Source: Atherix ibis (taxonomy: Eukaryota; Arthropoda; Insecta; Diptera; Athericidae). Taken from it: a stretch of 64,000 nucleotides of DNA. The notes under the pieces are model-generated. The model saw only the letters and a list, made by a program, of their open reading frames with translations, had not been told where the DNA came from and made no database searches. Shown one piece after another: positions 23,121 to 36,600 of the stretch. Both the position numbers and the translations under genes were made by a program. Each line of letters starts with the position of its first letter. Position 1 is the stretch's first letter. The stretch covers positions 35,807,000 through 35,870,999 of the forward strand of contig OY282607.1 in the NCBI GenBank assembly GCA_958298945.1, read 5' to 3'.

Positions 23121-23697
23121 ATTAGGGTGCAGTGTGTACTTATGTTTTAGTGCAAAGAAAAACCATAGCGAAGAAACGTATTTTTAATGAAAATGCTACT
23201 ACTTGTTTAATGTATTTAAAAATAGTATGGAATAAAGTTTGAAAAAAAATATTTTCTTATTTATACGAAAAAAGAAAATATATAAATTTGTCAGTGCACA
23301 CTGCTTTGTTAGATGCAGCTTTATGTCATGTAGAACGATACACACATTTTCAAACTGAACGAGTTTTGGTGGGCTATAAATGTTAGCATTTAAAAAAAAA
23401 TTCCAGGAAATTTGTAACACATTAATCCATCTATTTCCACTATAATTTTTCAAGGTGTAAATTGTAAAAATTCATTCGTTTTTCTGCTGTTTCTGAATTT
23501 ATTCAATTCATTATAAATCACAATTTTTTAACATCTTTGCCCTTATTATTTCTTTATTTTCTTAAAAAATTTATATATGATTTTTCTTTAATATAGATAT
23601 AAAAATAATGCTGACTATGTATGTTCAATATAAAAATTGAATAACACGTTTTTTTGTCCTCTTATTGATAATAATAATATGTGACCATAAATATATT
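23121..23697. other. Convergent 3' regions of COX7C and ClC-b
   Basis: AT-rich spacer between the stop codons of two convergent genes, presumably holding both 3'UTRs. Signals such as AATAAAGTTTG occur near 23230. No other feature is seen. Confidence 0.4.
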
Positions 23698-26600
23698 TTA
23701 TAATCGTTTTTCTTTACATATTAAATCTTTTCTTGAAATAATACCACGTATCCGATTTTCTTCGTTAACAACAAGCATGTGCCGAAGTCCAAGAGCACGG
23801 AATATTTGGAATATTCTTGGTACTGAATCAAACTGAAACAAGAAAAAAATCAATTTTTATAAATTAAATAAATTGAATAATCTGATAATAACCTCTCCGA
23901 CACGAACTGGAGAAGGATTCATAAACAGTTTTGACCCAATAGTGTAATCAGATTTATTTTCAATTGTTAAATCCTATTTTAAAAAAAAAACAAGAATTTT
24001 ATTATTCGAAATGTTTGTTCTAAAATTAAAATACTCACGTTAAAAGTTGGATAGCGTGGATACGCATTACGAAATATTTCAATTGTGATTTTATTTTCCC
24101 AAAAGTTCCTTTTTTCTTCGTATAAGTGCTTCTGCATGATAAGAACTAATTGAGATCTTAAAATGATTCCGCATACACGGCCACTTGATCGATTTGCCTA
24201 CACAATTATTGATATTTTGTAAATAGAAAATTTAGGAAAACCTCAAATTACCTCTTCGACATCTTCAACAACTGGGAAACCGTTATGCTTGGTATTTTTC
24301 AAAATATCATATATATATGATACCTTTTCGCGTAAGCGTACACAAACCAAATTTTTATTCATTATATCTGAGGCCGTATTGTGTTTGAAATGGTTGGGTG
24401 CTTCCCATGGTAGCATTGGTACGTGATTGACTTTAATTTGTGTATCATAAATACCCTTTTCAAATAGATATATTATACATGAGATACAAATAAAATATAG
24501 AAAATCTTACCTCGTTGAAGTAATCGCCCATCCATTTGGCACATATTAAAGTCAGGATAAGCGGAAAGGCGAAAGATGTGCCTACTCCGGTTGATTCTAT
24601 AAGAATTGCTGTTAAACTAATAGTCATCCGTAATACTCCACCAAGATGAGCGGCTGCACCGATTAAAGCATATTTGCCAGGATCGAAGAATGCCTAAAAG
24701 TTTATTTTAATAACAATAATATTATTTTATAAAGAAAAATTCAAAACGAAATTGTTAGTTGTTTTAGTTCAAGATTACTCTACTAGATGTCACTATTAAA
24801 TTTGATGTCAATTGTAAAAATTTGCGGCAAAATTGGTGAAAATAATTCAAATAAGAGGAAGTTTTCTAAAATAACTATTAATTATAACTAAAGTGAGATA
24901 AAATTATTAGAAAAGCAAGATGGCGTCAAGTCAAGTTAAAATTTTAATGAAAAACAAAAGCAATATTACTGACCTAACCTCAAAAGAAATTTTTTGAAAA
25001 AAAATAAAACTGAAAGAAAAAAAATCCTTATACTTACAGCGCCAGGGAATATTGCACTTGAAACCATGGCAAATAACCGTCCCCATGCAGCTCCAACTAG
25101 TACATTCGGAATAAATATACCCAAAGACACATTAAGTCCGAACGCAAGGCACGATAAAATATAATATACAACAACGAAGACAGCAAGTGATAATATTTTA
25201 TGTGATCCTATGAAAGAAGCAAATTATAATTATAATTCCAATACAATTAAATTTTAGCATATGTTGTTTACCTGCAGGATCGTGGAATAATGATTTTACG
25301 CTAGCTTCGGGCGTTTGAAACCAAAGCGAAACTACAGCATTGTATTCATTATCATCACAAAATAACTGCGAATTAAATATTATTTAGAAAAAGTTTTTAT
25401 TAATAATCAATTTTGTTGGTAATAATAACCTGAACTGGATACATATTTGGATCATCTCCGAGCGGAGTGCAATCATTGATTGTATAAGACATGCCACACG
25501 CTAGCGTTGCACTAAATAAGGCAACTAAAATAGCTTCGAGTATTTTAGCCCATTTAGGTTTTATAAAACGTGATCGGAATATATTGATTCTTGTATTTAG
25601 ACTGTTCCATAGTGCACCAATCAGGCCACCGAATACTCCCATTCCGACAAATATTGGTAGTTCGAAATACTCATAGGGCATTGAATCAAATTTGCCCAAA
25701 TTAAATAGACCGGGTATTGTGAAATTTTTAAGGCCATGATAAGCCGATAACACCACGTTTAATGTAAATGAACTAATGGTTGATGCTACCAGAGTTCTCC
25801 AAATCAGGTTTTGATTCCAAAAACTGGCAGCTTCTTCCAATGAAAAAAGGACGCCCCCTAAAGGTGAGCCGAACGCAGAAGATACTCCAGCTGCTGCACC
25901 ACCTAATACAAAGTCGCGTTTTTCGTGATCGTCACGAAAGTATCTAAAGATTTTAAAATCTCTTCCAAGAGTTGTGCTCTTTCCTTGTGATATTCCGGCT
26001 GCCACAACAGCTCCAGAATGTATCATAGGACCTTCCTATAAAATTAATGATTATTTCTCGAATTTACTTTGCTCTCTTTAAATGAATTCTAAATACCTTT
26101 CCGCCAGCTAATCCGCCAACAACAGATGTTATGACACCTACAGTCTTGACCAGTAAGGTTTTAATTCGTACAACGCGATGAACTTTAACACCATTCAAAT
26201 AACATTTAACTTGCGGAATTCCACTGCCTGCCGCAACAGGTTCTCCATAAGTGACTAATGCAGATCCAATAGCAATTGGTATTATACTAAAACTCACCCA
26301 TATCAGATAAGGAATATACAAATCTCCGTCGAGGACATTTTCATCGACAGCTGTAAAATGTTTATTGCTTAATTAAGAATTGTCATATGTTCAAAACTTA
26401 CTTTTTTTTAAATATCTATATTTGATAGCAGATAGTTCTTCTATCGCAATATCAATAGTGGCTGCAATTAATGCCGTTACTATTCCAATGGCTATAAATA
26501 CCATCCATCTTGATATGTCTTTGAAAATAGTATTTCTCTTAGTTGTTTTTAATTCTTCTCTTTGCCACAGCTCGCTTTCACATACTTCATAGTCTAAACT

Positions 26601-26912
26601 CTAAAAATTTTCATTAAATCAATATATTTAAAACAATCAGAAATATGATTTACTTCGTATTCGCTATCATCACCATACTGATTTTGTTCACAAACAGGGC
26701 GTGTACCATCGATTTGGACCATTAACTCCTGAAATAATCTTATCTCGATTACAGGCATGCATGTTAAAATAATTTCTTCGTGTGCTTACGTCATCGGTAA
26801 CTGAATCAGCATTATTGACTTTGTTTGGAATTAATTCTTTTTCTAGAGAAATGTCAATTATTTCACTATCATCATCACTGTAATCTGCTAGTATCTTGTG
26901 TTTAAAATCCAT
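23698..26912 (-). CDS. ClC-b: CLC-7-type H+/Cl- exchange transporter
   Basis: Twelve minus-strand exons (26790-26912, 26654-26728, 26402-26600, 26097-26350, 25430-26035, 25272-25365, 25038-25207, 24511-24693, 24252-24455, 24039-24197, 23893-23973, 23698-23832) join in phase to 760 residues. The membrane part shows [23 protein letters not shown] (with the gating glutamate; an intron falls just before EGP), [19 protein letters not shown] and [16 protein letters not shown]. The proton-glutamate motif TPEASV is present, which indicates an exchanger rather than a channel. Two CBS domains follow, with HNGFPVVED and LGLRHMLVV. Family knowledge: CLC-7 acidifies and loads chloride into lysosomes together with Ostm1. 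Its closest fly relative is ClC-b; assignment is by motif comparison. The frame is undamaged. Confidence 0.92.
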
Positions 26913-27585
26913 TGTATAACCAAAACTATAATCACTATTAATCCAATGAAATATTCATTTAGTTTTTTTTTTAAATTGAACGCAGATTTACTAATGTAAT
27001 ACAATTTTTGTAAAGTAGTAGAAATTATTAATATCGTAATTAAAAAAAACCATTTCTTTTACAACTGAAACAACAAACACCAATTAGGTCTGAATTAGAC
27101 CATTCGCTATGAATTAATCCCAAATCAGGGAAATCACCAATTTATAAAGCATACGAACTAATATGAAATATCTAATTTTTGACTGTAACTTCTTCAGAGC
27201 AACAAAACCGAAAACACAATGTCATTTTAAAAGTGCTGCCATAGTAACGAGTGCAATTTATTTACATATATTTGGATCCATCTTTAACACAGTTTAAACA
27301 ATAACGTCTAATATTGTATCTAAAAACCTACTTTTATGCTTTCATTTAACTACGCTTATCTTTAATATACATAATACTATTCTCAATTATTCTTAGGATT
27401 ATCATACTCTATTATTGACGAAATTACTGAACGAATTAATCCAGACAAAAAGAGTCGCCACTCATGCATAGGTGACGCTGCGTTCAATTTAGTCGTCCAA
27501 TATTTTTATATCATTTAATGTTAGGGACACGCAATTGGTATCAATACCATGAACGCATAAATACCATGTAGAATACTACCCCCAC
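26913..27585. other. ClC-b 5' flank
   Basis: 5' flank and presumed promoter/5'UTR of the ClC-b gene. No open frame or RNA gene was recognised. It ends at the P-like copy whose left duplication-like octamer is ACCCCCAC. Confidence 0.4.
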
Positions 27586-29242
27586 CTTAGATTAAAGAAA
27601 ACCTGGATAGCCCCGTTCGTCAGATTTTCGTATATGTATACGCAATTTTCTGGCTTTTTTATTGTAAAAACGGCGACAAATCGTAATGGATGCATACTTT
27701 TGTGTAGATTTTTATGTAGATATAACACCCACTGACATCTAGTTTTCGTAATAGGAATTTATAGAATTCCAAAAGCATAATTTCTATTCATTTTAATTCA
27801 CTTCTTTCAAACACAAATACAATTTAAATAAAACGACAGGCAATTTTTATTTTTTTGTACAATCTTTTGATATGAAATGGAATTGTATTTTAGGTTTATT
27901 ATTTATTTCGTAAATATCGAACGGGTCTATTTTGTAAACTTTCGGAGATTTTTGAAACATGTCATTTTCCATTAAAGAGCGTACATACTTTTGTTGTTTT
28001 TAAAGTTGTTATTTTGCCACATCGGAAAGTGTAAGTGAAATTGTGTGCGTTTTTTTTTTAAAAATTACGAAAAAGTAAATATTTATGTGTAAATATAAAT
28101 ACTTTTATTGTTGATAACATTAAATAGGAAGTTTTTATTTCAGAATATAAAGTGTTTTTGGAAAGGGTTGATGGTCATTCAACGGAATGAGGAAGTCGGG
28201 AATTTCTTTCTTTCGTTAAGTCGACATCTTCATTTTTACTAGATAAATTAACAAAAATTTGGTTTATAATGTGCTTAAAAACCCTTTATAGATTTATTTG
28301 GTCCAAAAAGTGGTTAAAACGTAAAAAGTTCATCATTCAATAAATGTAAACAACTGTGATGTTGACAGTTCAATGTTTACCAGAAAATAGTTCAGTGCCA
28401 GCGTACGTAAATTGTGTGTATTTTCATTAAGTGCAGATGGGTTAAATAAATAATAATAAAAATTATTTATTTAACCCATCTGCACTTAATGAATACAATG
28501 AAAAGTGGTCGAATACATATAAGGCTTTATCGTTTTTAAGCTAGGCAAGTTTTTGAATTGCGAAGACTATCTTTCAGCTTTAGAAGGAGAATTCACATCA
28601 AACAGTTCGATAGCGTACAAGTCCTTTGGCTTTTTAAATTACTATTCTGAATGTATTTTTTAATTTAATTTAATTTGCACATACCTATTTAAATTACCAT
28701 TTCAATTCACAAACACACATTTATATTATAATGAAGCTTTCAATATCTACAAGTGCTTGTTTAACATTAAAATTTATATTTACTAAGTTGTGGAGTGGTT
28801 TTAATGTCAACATAATATCTCTCATTTAATTCATTTTGCATTTTTCGGAATGGATTTTTATTTGTGCACATAATTGTTTTGATATAATCAAATAATTTGC
28901 AATTTATATTTTTATATACTCTTTCCCACTTGATAATTCTACTTTAATAAATAATATATAGTGAAATAAATAAAATGAAAATATATAATAAATAAATAAA
29001 TAGAATGCTGTGTTTTATTGCAAATTTTCAAAACTAATTCCATCATACAACAAAACATCACATATGAAAAAGGGGTTTAAACAAACCGCTTCAATAGCAT
29101 ACTGAAGTTTAAAATTGCGCCCCATTGATTTACGCCGTTTCTGTTATTTTGCATATGTTTGCGTTCTTACGAATGTATTGCCAAGAAAATTTGGCAACAT
29201 AATTTTTGTGTAGAGGCCTATCCAGTTCTTCTATAATTTAAG
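27586..29242 (+). mobile_element. Non-autonomous P-like element, copy 4 (older, with extra DNA)
   Basis: Ends CTTAGATTAAAG at 27586 and TATAATTTAAG at 29242 are diverged family termini. The flanking octamers ACCCCCAC and ACCACCGC agree at six of eight positions, fitting an old 8-bp duplication. It contains a degenerate THAP-like exon near 28143-28218, frameshifted in the first cysteine region but with MRKSGISFF still visible. Unlike other copies it holds a 71-bp hairpin (28423-28493) and about 360 bp of unrelated DNA after it. Confidence 0.82.
28423..28493. repeat. Perfect 32-bp inverted repeat with 7-nt loop
   Basis: The arm TTCATTAAGTGCAGATGGGT…AAATAAT (32 nt) is followed by the loop AATAAAA and the exact reverse complement of the arm. 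It sits inside P-like copy 4 where other copies have no such sequence. Confidence 0.93.
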
Positions 29243-30299
29243 ACCACCGCTGACACGCACCCGTTATTGATATAGTTTGACGTTCCGGATTTTGTGTTTT
29301 TGGCGCATAAGAAAATAATAAATTTATTGTCATTGTATAGGCTGGAAAGTGAAAGATAATATTTTAAAATTATGAGCAATTAAAACCCGTAGAAACTATT
29401 ATATGCATATATTCCATAATAATAATTTTTACTTTTAAACTGAAAACAAAATATCATTTTTCCTTCGTCCAAACAACCAAACAGAATAAGAATAGATAAT
29501 CGCCCAATATGTATACGAATTTTATTGAAGCCAAAAAATCCCGTGGAATTGCAATGAACAGAAAACCTCCTCTGCCGATTCTTTCTCATCAATTAACACA
29601 AAATTAAGCTTCAAACCCCGTCGTTTTAAATGTATATTTAATGCTTTGAAAAAAAGGTAATATTTTTACTATAATAACCTTGTGAATGGCATTGATAATT
29701 TGGACGTTACCACGTAGAAGTTCAGGAGTGCGATCCGATTATCTAGTTAAGTTTTATGGTTGATCGTAAAAAATTGGAATTGAAAAATTTGGAAACTACA
29801 TCGACAAATAAATAATAACAATAAATTTTCAACGAAATAAATAAAGTTAAATAATAAATGTACTCTTCATAGAATAACAATCCAACAAAAAAAATTTGAA
29901 AAAAGAAATTCTGATCTTCCCGAATAAGATCGAATAAATTGAATTTTATTTCGTCCAACATCGACCGTCATTGCTTATTTTTATATAAAAGAAAAAGGAA
30001 AAAAATGGATTTCTTGCTATCCGCAACAACAGAAATATATTGTTATTTAACGTGACCTAGTTGTCAAAACCGCGATATGGGTGTCAACCACAGCCACTAC
30101 GTTACTGCCTAAGCGTCTCACCAATGTCGGGCACAGTACTTCGGTTTGTACTCAGCTTATTGAGCTACGGTCAGGAATCTTGTAAATTCCTAGGCACCGC
30201 TAAGCCAGCTCAGGTACGCGGGTTCACCAAGACCCGAAAGTACAACGGGAATCCACCTTCGTCTTTCACCCGGTCGTAGCCATCTTGTGTTACACACTC
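29243..30299. other. Intergenic, no gene recognised
   Basis: AT-rich up to about 30050, then GC-richer, probably part of the LINE remnant's 3' region. No open frame with a family signature was seen. Confidence 0.35.
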
Positions 30300-30960
30300 A
30301 TTAACACACCATTCTCGCTCACCTCTCAAAAGGTGCCACGGCAAATCTATTGAAGCATTCATATCATTCTCTCACACCCACCACACCACTCACATCCACA
30401 CCCTAATAATTCACCACGATTCCACATGCACCTAAGTCACGCAAATCTCCGTACAGGCCACACTCAGTGGAAAGGTGCTTGGCACTCTCTTCCTTCGCGC
30501 CACAAGGGCATCTAGCCTCCGCAGCTATATGTGTACTACGCCTGTACATGAACCCATGCATACTGCCGTGTCCCGTTAGTAAATACCCAAGGTACAGACC
30601 AAATTCAAATCCATACGCGGATGCAAAGCACACATCCGAAATAAACATGTGCCAAATTTCATACATTCTGTTCAGGACCAGTACACGCTGCTGGCGTGAA
30701 CTAAGATTCTAAATCTCTTTATTCGTAACCGGACAACCAGCAAGTGGGATGCCCCGCCGTAGACGGTAGTGGATACTTCCACGCAGCACCTCCAGGTCCC
30801 ATGGAATTTCTCCCATGACAACCTGCAACGCCTCGGTTGACACGGTTCTACATACATTCAAAGTGCATACAGAGTCAGACGCTGGACTGAATTTATGCCC
30901 ACCCTATCCGCAACAACAGCAGAATTTGCGACAACAGCAGAATCATCTCTCAGAAACAAT
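30300..30960 (-). pseudogene. R1/LOA-like LINE, C-terminal end
   Basis: Minus-strand pieces match the C-terminal part of R1/I-type non-LTR polymerases. They show ALQVVMGEIPWDLEVLRGSI and a KRG.PL region near 30750-30840. After frame changes come LGYLLTGHGSMHGFMYRR and a cysteine knuckle CPCGAKEESAKHLSTEC followed by GLYGDLRDLGA. The reverse transcriptase core is absent, so this is a 5'-truncated and frameshifted copy, the usual fate of LINE insertions. Its base composition is clearly richer in GC than the neighbourhood. Confidence 0.8.
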
Positions 30961-31700
30961 CTGTGAGTACTGCAGCACGTAGGGGCACTCTAAATATATT
31001 TTGGCTGCGGAGTGCCATAGGGCGGAATAGTGGATAGAAAAAACGGATCAGCAAGGTTTCTCCCACAAACGTCGATGGTCGACTTCACAATTTTCTCTCT
31101 CTTTTTTTTAGTTTTTGTACTTTTTACCTTCCCTTTCCAATCGTATTCCTTTCATTTTTAGCCTGGTTAACTTTTCTTTAGTTTCCACTGATTTTTTTGT
31201 CTTTTCTTCTTCCCCTCCCATGAAGAACTTCGGGTGTCGCCATTATCCCCTATATGTTCGGGCACGATTTTCTTTGTTTATGGGTGTGGGAGCACATCTC
31301 TACTCACATAAAGCTAGCGACAAGCATACCTAGTAGAAACATGTGCTCTCTGAGTATGGTCGTTATTAGCCCGACTCCTGCGGAACTTGACATTCATAAA
31401 AATTTTAATTTTTATTCAAGTTTTAATACCTTTCCGTCCTTTCTAACGGATTTTTTTTTTTATTCAAATTAAAAAATTATTAAAATTCAATACAAATACT
31501 TTGGATCACAAAAACAAAGAATAATAAACGAAAATACAAAACAAAAAGTTTATAAAAATCTGTTTTAGACGCCTGCCATCTATTTTTTACTTATCGAACC
31601 AAAAACCACATTTTTATCAGGTGAGATTTGTGAATTTCGGTTTTCAGGTGAGCTGTCGGTAAAAACTAATTATATATATGAATATAGGTTATAGCTATCT
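30961..31700. other. Intergenic, partly LINE-derived
   Basis: GC-richer up to about 31380, possibly upstream LINE sequence, then AT-rich. No reading frame I can assign. Confidence 0.3.
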
Positions 31701-31842
31701 ATTATTCAACTAACATTAATTGGATTTCGAGTGTTTTAAGTACTTAAAAAATAAAAAATTCTTGTGCATCACTGATTGTAAACAGACGATTAGTTGGGAT
31801 CAGATTGACGTGTCAATGACGGTTTTTGGATTATTTTCCGAT
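31701..31842 (+). repeat. 142-bp dispersed repeat, copy 1
   Basis: Starts ATTATTCAACTAACATTAAT and ends GGATTATTTTCCGAT. A direct copy with few differences lies at 34904-35046 in the Lachesin intron. No coding content; probably a piece of a larger mobile element. Confidence 0.85.
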
Positions 31843-32338
31843 GGGAAATTTTGATCTATTTTCAGCATTTAATCAGAAAATTAAGTATTTCAAAAGTTTC
31901 GTTCCGCGTTTTTAAATGTAAACTTTAATAGGCAAACAAATGAATTCACAGTAAAAAAAATTGTTTTATTTAGTTTCTAATAACAAATTAATTAAATAAA
32001 ATAACTTCGACTAAATATAAAATTGCCCCTATCTGAAAGTGATGCCTTTGAGCAGTATGCATGAGTAGCTTTAAAGTTGTATTGCGTTTGTGGCGTTATC
32101 TAAGATTTATGCAACCAAACTAATCGAATTCAATTTTAATTCTTTACTTTCCGCTGAAGTAATAGTATGGAGGTATGGCGCTGAAGTCAGTAAAAGTACC
32201 AGGTTTGTGTATTGAGCAGTGCAGGTACCAGTTGGTGTATAGGGAAACTACGAAAACATTCGTGGTATCGATGCCATAAATATTCATCGAATACCAGCTT
32301 TGTCAGCTACTATTTAGCTGGCATTAGGTAAGACATAA
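31843..32338. other. Intergenic
   Basis: About 500 bp of AT-rich sequence between two repeats. No gene recognised. Confidence 0.35.
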
Positions 32339-32668
32339 TAGGCGTTTTCGTTTGGACCAATTTTGCTACTACGCGGTAGTTGTAGCTGTCATCATCTACT
32401 CTACCTCGAACAAACGACCACATCGAACTGGGAGTTACGCATACAATTTACGTTAGGGGGATTCTAGTTGCTAAAGTGAAAATAGATAGTTTTGCGGGTT
32501 CGTTGGTTATGTTGAAGAGTCATATTTTTTTCAGTATTGTTTATGTGTGAATAAACTCAGTATTGTTGCTGACTATTTTGAGGTTATGTTTCTACTAGTG
32601 TTTAGAATTTGGCTTTTCTTTGGTCATCTACCGCGTAGTAGTAAAATTGGTCCAAAGGAAAACGCCTA
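32339..32668 (+). mobile_element. Complete MITE (TAGGCG family)
   Basis: A 330-bp element with inverted ends of about 41 bp, starting TAGGCGTTTTCGTTTGGACC, with only about two mismatches to the complement of the right end (…GGTCCAAAGGAAAACGCCTA). It has no coding capacity. It contains the undisturbed ACCTCGAA site that is the insertion target of P-like copy 2 in the sister MITE at 20503. Other copies: 18970 (partial) and 20503-22244. Confidence 0.92.
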
Positions 32669-33619
32669 ATACATGGTATTCAACGTAATATCGATACCAG
32701 ATGTGTGTCCCTAGCATAAATTCTCTATCTTCCGAAATATCTACAACAAATAAGATAAATAACTTATTATTCGCCGCCAGTCCACACAGAATTATAATAA
32801 ATAAATATGATTTGCTCAGTGTTCATTGGTATGGGATCTCTCTTATTTGGACCCGGCTACCAATCTTTTCAAATAATCATAATAGTCTTGTAATTAAAAT
32901 ATAATTTAACATATAAAACTTAAATAAATAAACATATTAAAATAGGATAACTCTGAAAATTTTCAGACTTATATGAAAATATTACTTCGAATCAGAAAGA
33001 AATACCAAAACTAAAAGATTTTTATTATTTATTTTTTCCTTTTAAACATAATCAAATAATAATGTGATATATTATATACATTTTTCCATGATTTTACATT
33101 GATTTGAACAAGCGAATTAATAAAAATTTATTCTTTTTTTAATTACTTAAAATAATTAAAAGAATTTAAAAGAACATTTTTCGACTTTCTGTAAATTTTC
33201 TTATGCTCTCAATTACTTAGTCAAGTTTCAAACCTCGATACTCATGAATACGAAACTTAATTCGAATACGAAACTTAATGAATGTTGAAATATAAACAAA
33301 GCACAATAAGAGTTTATGGCTGAATAAGATGACAACAATAGAAGGGTACCACTACAGGTGGCTTGCGAGTATATTCTAAACAAGTGGCAGTCAAGACGAT
33401 GTACTCTCATTTGTTTAGTAGATTTTGTATGGTGAGCTTTGTTACGACGACAATATATTACATCTACTGGGTGTGGTTGTAGTAAAATTTTATCTTTATT
33501 TCGGTTTTGTTTTTATTTTTTATTATTAATTATTTTCTAATTCGAGTTTGTATATTTAAATTTATGATAGAAAAATCCAGATTAATTTCTAAAATACAGT
33601 ATAGTAACAAAAATATATA
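32669..33619. other. Upstream region of Lachesin
   Basis: AT-rich upstream DNA and 5'UTR of the Lachesin gene. No other gene or repeat recognised. Confidence 0.4.
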
Positions 33620-36600
33620 ATGGCATTTAGTGTATTGAAAATGTCGTTTGTTGTGAAACTTTTAATTGGTGCGCTTTTGCCTCTGTGCTGCTTATCACAG
33701 AGAACTCCAACAATATCATATATAACACAAGAACAAATTAAAGATATTGGCGGTACAGTCGAGCTTGAATGTTCCGTACAGTATGCCCGAGAATATTCTG
33801 TGGTTTGGATGAAAATGGATGCGAATCCAGTATTTTTATCTACGGGCAGTACACTTGTTATTAAAGATTCACGGTTTTCATTACGTTACGATCCGAATTC
33901 AGCGACATTTAAGATTCAGATTAAAGATATCCAAGAAACGGACGCTGGCGAATATGGTTGTCAAGTGATTATCTCAATAAATCAAGTGATCCGTGGTATA
34001 GTTAAATTATCAGTGCGAAGGCCACCTATTATATCTGATAATTCAACTCAGTCGTTAGTCGAACTAGAAGGAAATTCGGTTGAAATGGAATGTTATGCTG
34101 GTGGATATCCTACGCCAACAATATATTGGCGACGCGAAAACAACGCGATCTTACCCACAGGTAAGTGGAAAAAAGGACGTGTTACTTTTCTAGGAAACAT
34201 TTTCCTTTCCTTTAATACGAATGTGTAGCATAGAAAAGTATTTGTATTTGCATTCAAAAAAAAAAAACGTCTTAAGTAGCATAACAATTTTAGTGAATCA
34301 TAAAGCAAAATTTCTCAAAAGAAAACATTTTATTACTAAGCATGTATATATACACAGGTTCTCTATTTTTGAGTGTGTAAAGAAACGCGAAGAGCGCACA
34401 GGTTAATTACATGCATATGTGTCCATATGTAAAGCCCGTAACACATGCGTACAAATGCAGTGTAATTATACCGGTACACAGCTGCGCCTCTTATAGGTTA
34501 TTCATAAGTGATATGGCATTTAAATGAATTCAGCTATTGAGTTGTTAGTATGGGTTGAGCTGATTCAGTAAGTCGAGGGTGTGCACACAATTTCTCTCTT
34601 GTTTTGTTTTTGATATTTGTTCACTCGTGTCGATAGAAATAAGCGTAAAGAAGTTATTTAGATTCGATTTGATTATGCCTCGAAGAACACAATTGTGACG
34701 TGCGATTATATTGTAGAAGTACTGAATATACCTTAGAGATTAAAAAATACCTGGATTTTCGTAAATGTATACGCAGTTTTCTGGCTAAATTATCTTAAAA
34801 GCGGCGAGCAATCATAATTGTTGGATACTTTTGTGTCGATTTTTTTATTGTATTTAGATATGAAACCCACTGACATCTAGTTTTCGTAATAGAAATTTAT
34901 TGAATTATTCAACTAACTTTAATTAGATTTCGAGTGTTTTAAGTACTTAAAAAAATAAAAAATTCTTGTGTATCACTGAATGTAAACAGACGATTAGTTG
35001 TGATCAGATTGATGTGTCAATGACGGTTGTTGGATTATTTTCCGATCACAATTGAAGACACCGCTGCCATTTTTGACGATATTTGTTTCTCCAGTGGATA
35101 TAAAGTATTCCAAAGCTGCTCTATCAATCAGTGGAAAAACGAGGCAGCTGCCTTAATTCACTGCGGAAATATAAAGGATATGTAGATGGCACCTTATAAA
35201 ATCCCGTGCAAAAAAGAGGCAGCTCCGGAGCTGCCTCTTATTTGCAATGAATGAACATTCATGATAAATGCTTGCAATAGTTTATAATTTCATATCAATG
35301 TGAAAAAGGATCTTGTAACTGAAAAAGAGGCACGAGGAAAAAGCAAAATATTTCTATACAAAAATGAAAGAAGACACTGCAGAAATTTCAGAGAACAAGG
35401 ATGAGATGGAGCCGTTAGCTTTCGATTTCCAACAAAATATGCCTCTCCACATGTAACTAGTGGTGACGTTTTATTTAAACGGCAACTGTGGGAATATAAC
35501 TTTTGCATTTTTGCAGCTTTGTGTAGTTCTGGGAAATAGTACTTTTTCATGTACGATGAAACCATAGCCAAGAAAGGAGGTAATGATGTAGTAAGCTTTT
35601 TACACTATTTTCCTGCGAACTTTTTAACACCAACAGTCAGAAAAATATATTTTTATTCCGATAGCTGCAGCTCACAAAATAAAAACAAAGTTTTGGCTTA
35701 GTATCTTTATACACTTCTTGCAAATACTAACAGATTTTCTGAAATAATACACAGATTTCCAGAACCGGGGCACAGTTTTCTTCCTTACGACAGAAGCTTT
35801 AGATTAAGAGAAAAAGAGAAAAGGAAACGGGAAAGGATCTATTTGCCAGAAGAATGGGTTCAACTGGTTAAAAATACATGCCGCAAATTTATAGTAGTTC
35901 CAGTTTTCCAAGATACGATTTTAGATTTCACTGGTCATTTTAAAGGGGCTTTCAAAACAACCGTTTCAAACAAAAGGAAACAAAAATTTGGGATATCTTC
36001 CTACCGTGTCATGGCGTATACATCAAAAGGCGTAGAATGCAGCAGTGTTGCCTCTGCCTTGCTAAAGGACTTGTTTATCCTTCAGAAACATGGCGTTACG
36101 TTAACTTTACCTGCTTCTACAACTCTCTTCTACTCTGGGCCGTTACCACTTAAGCGCCCCAAATATCTACATGTCCGAGAACTCGCAACAAAATATGTAT
36201 GTGGTTTTATGACAACCTGAAGAGCCAAGAAGAAGAGCAAACTGTTGGGCACGAAAAATATAGCTTAATAGACTAATGTAATGTTACTTTATTATGTACT
36301 TTTGAAAAAAAATTATTAATACATAACTTGAAATTTATTATTGACTTTTTTCGCATCCTCCGGTGCAAAAAGGGCGCAGCTCCATCGTTTTATTTTTTAT
36401 ATTATTATCTATCCAAGTTTCCAAGAGGAGTAATTTGAGAGTATATTATGTATTAAGTAATGGATTTTAACTTCACATATGAATAAAGAAAAAAAATCCA
36501 CAGAATTCGTAGTGATACAGTTTTTTGCTTCTCCTGAAAAAATTGGTAAAATGGAGCTGCCTCCTTTTTGCAGTGGTGTCTTCAATTGCGACGTGCGATT

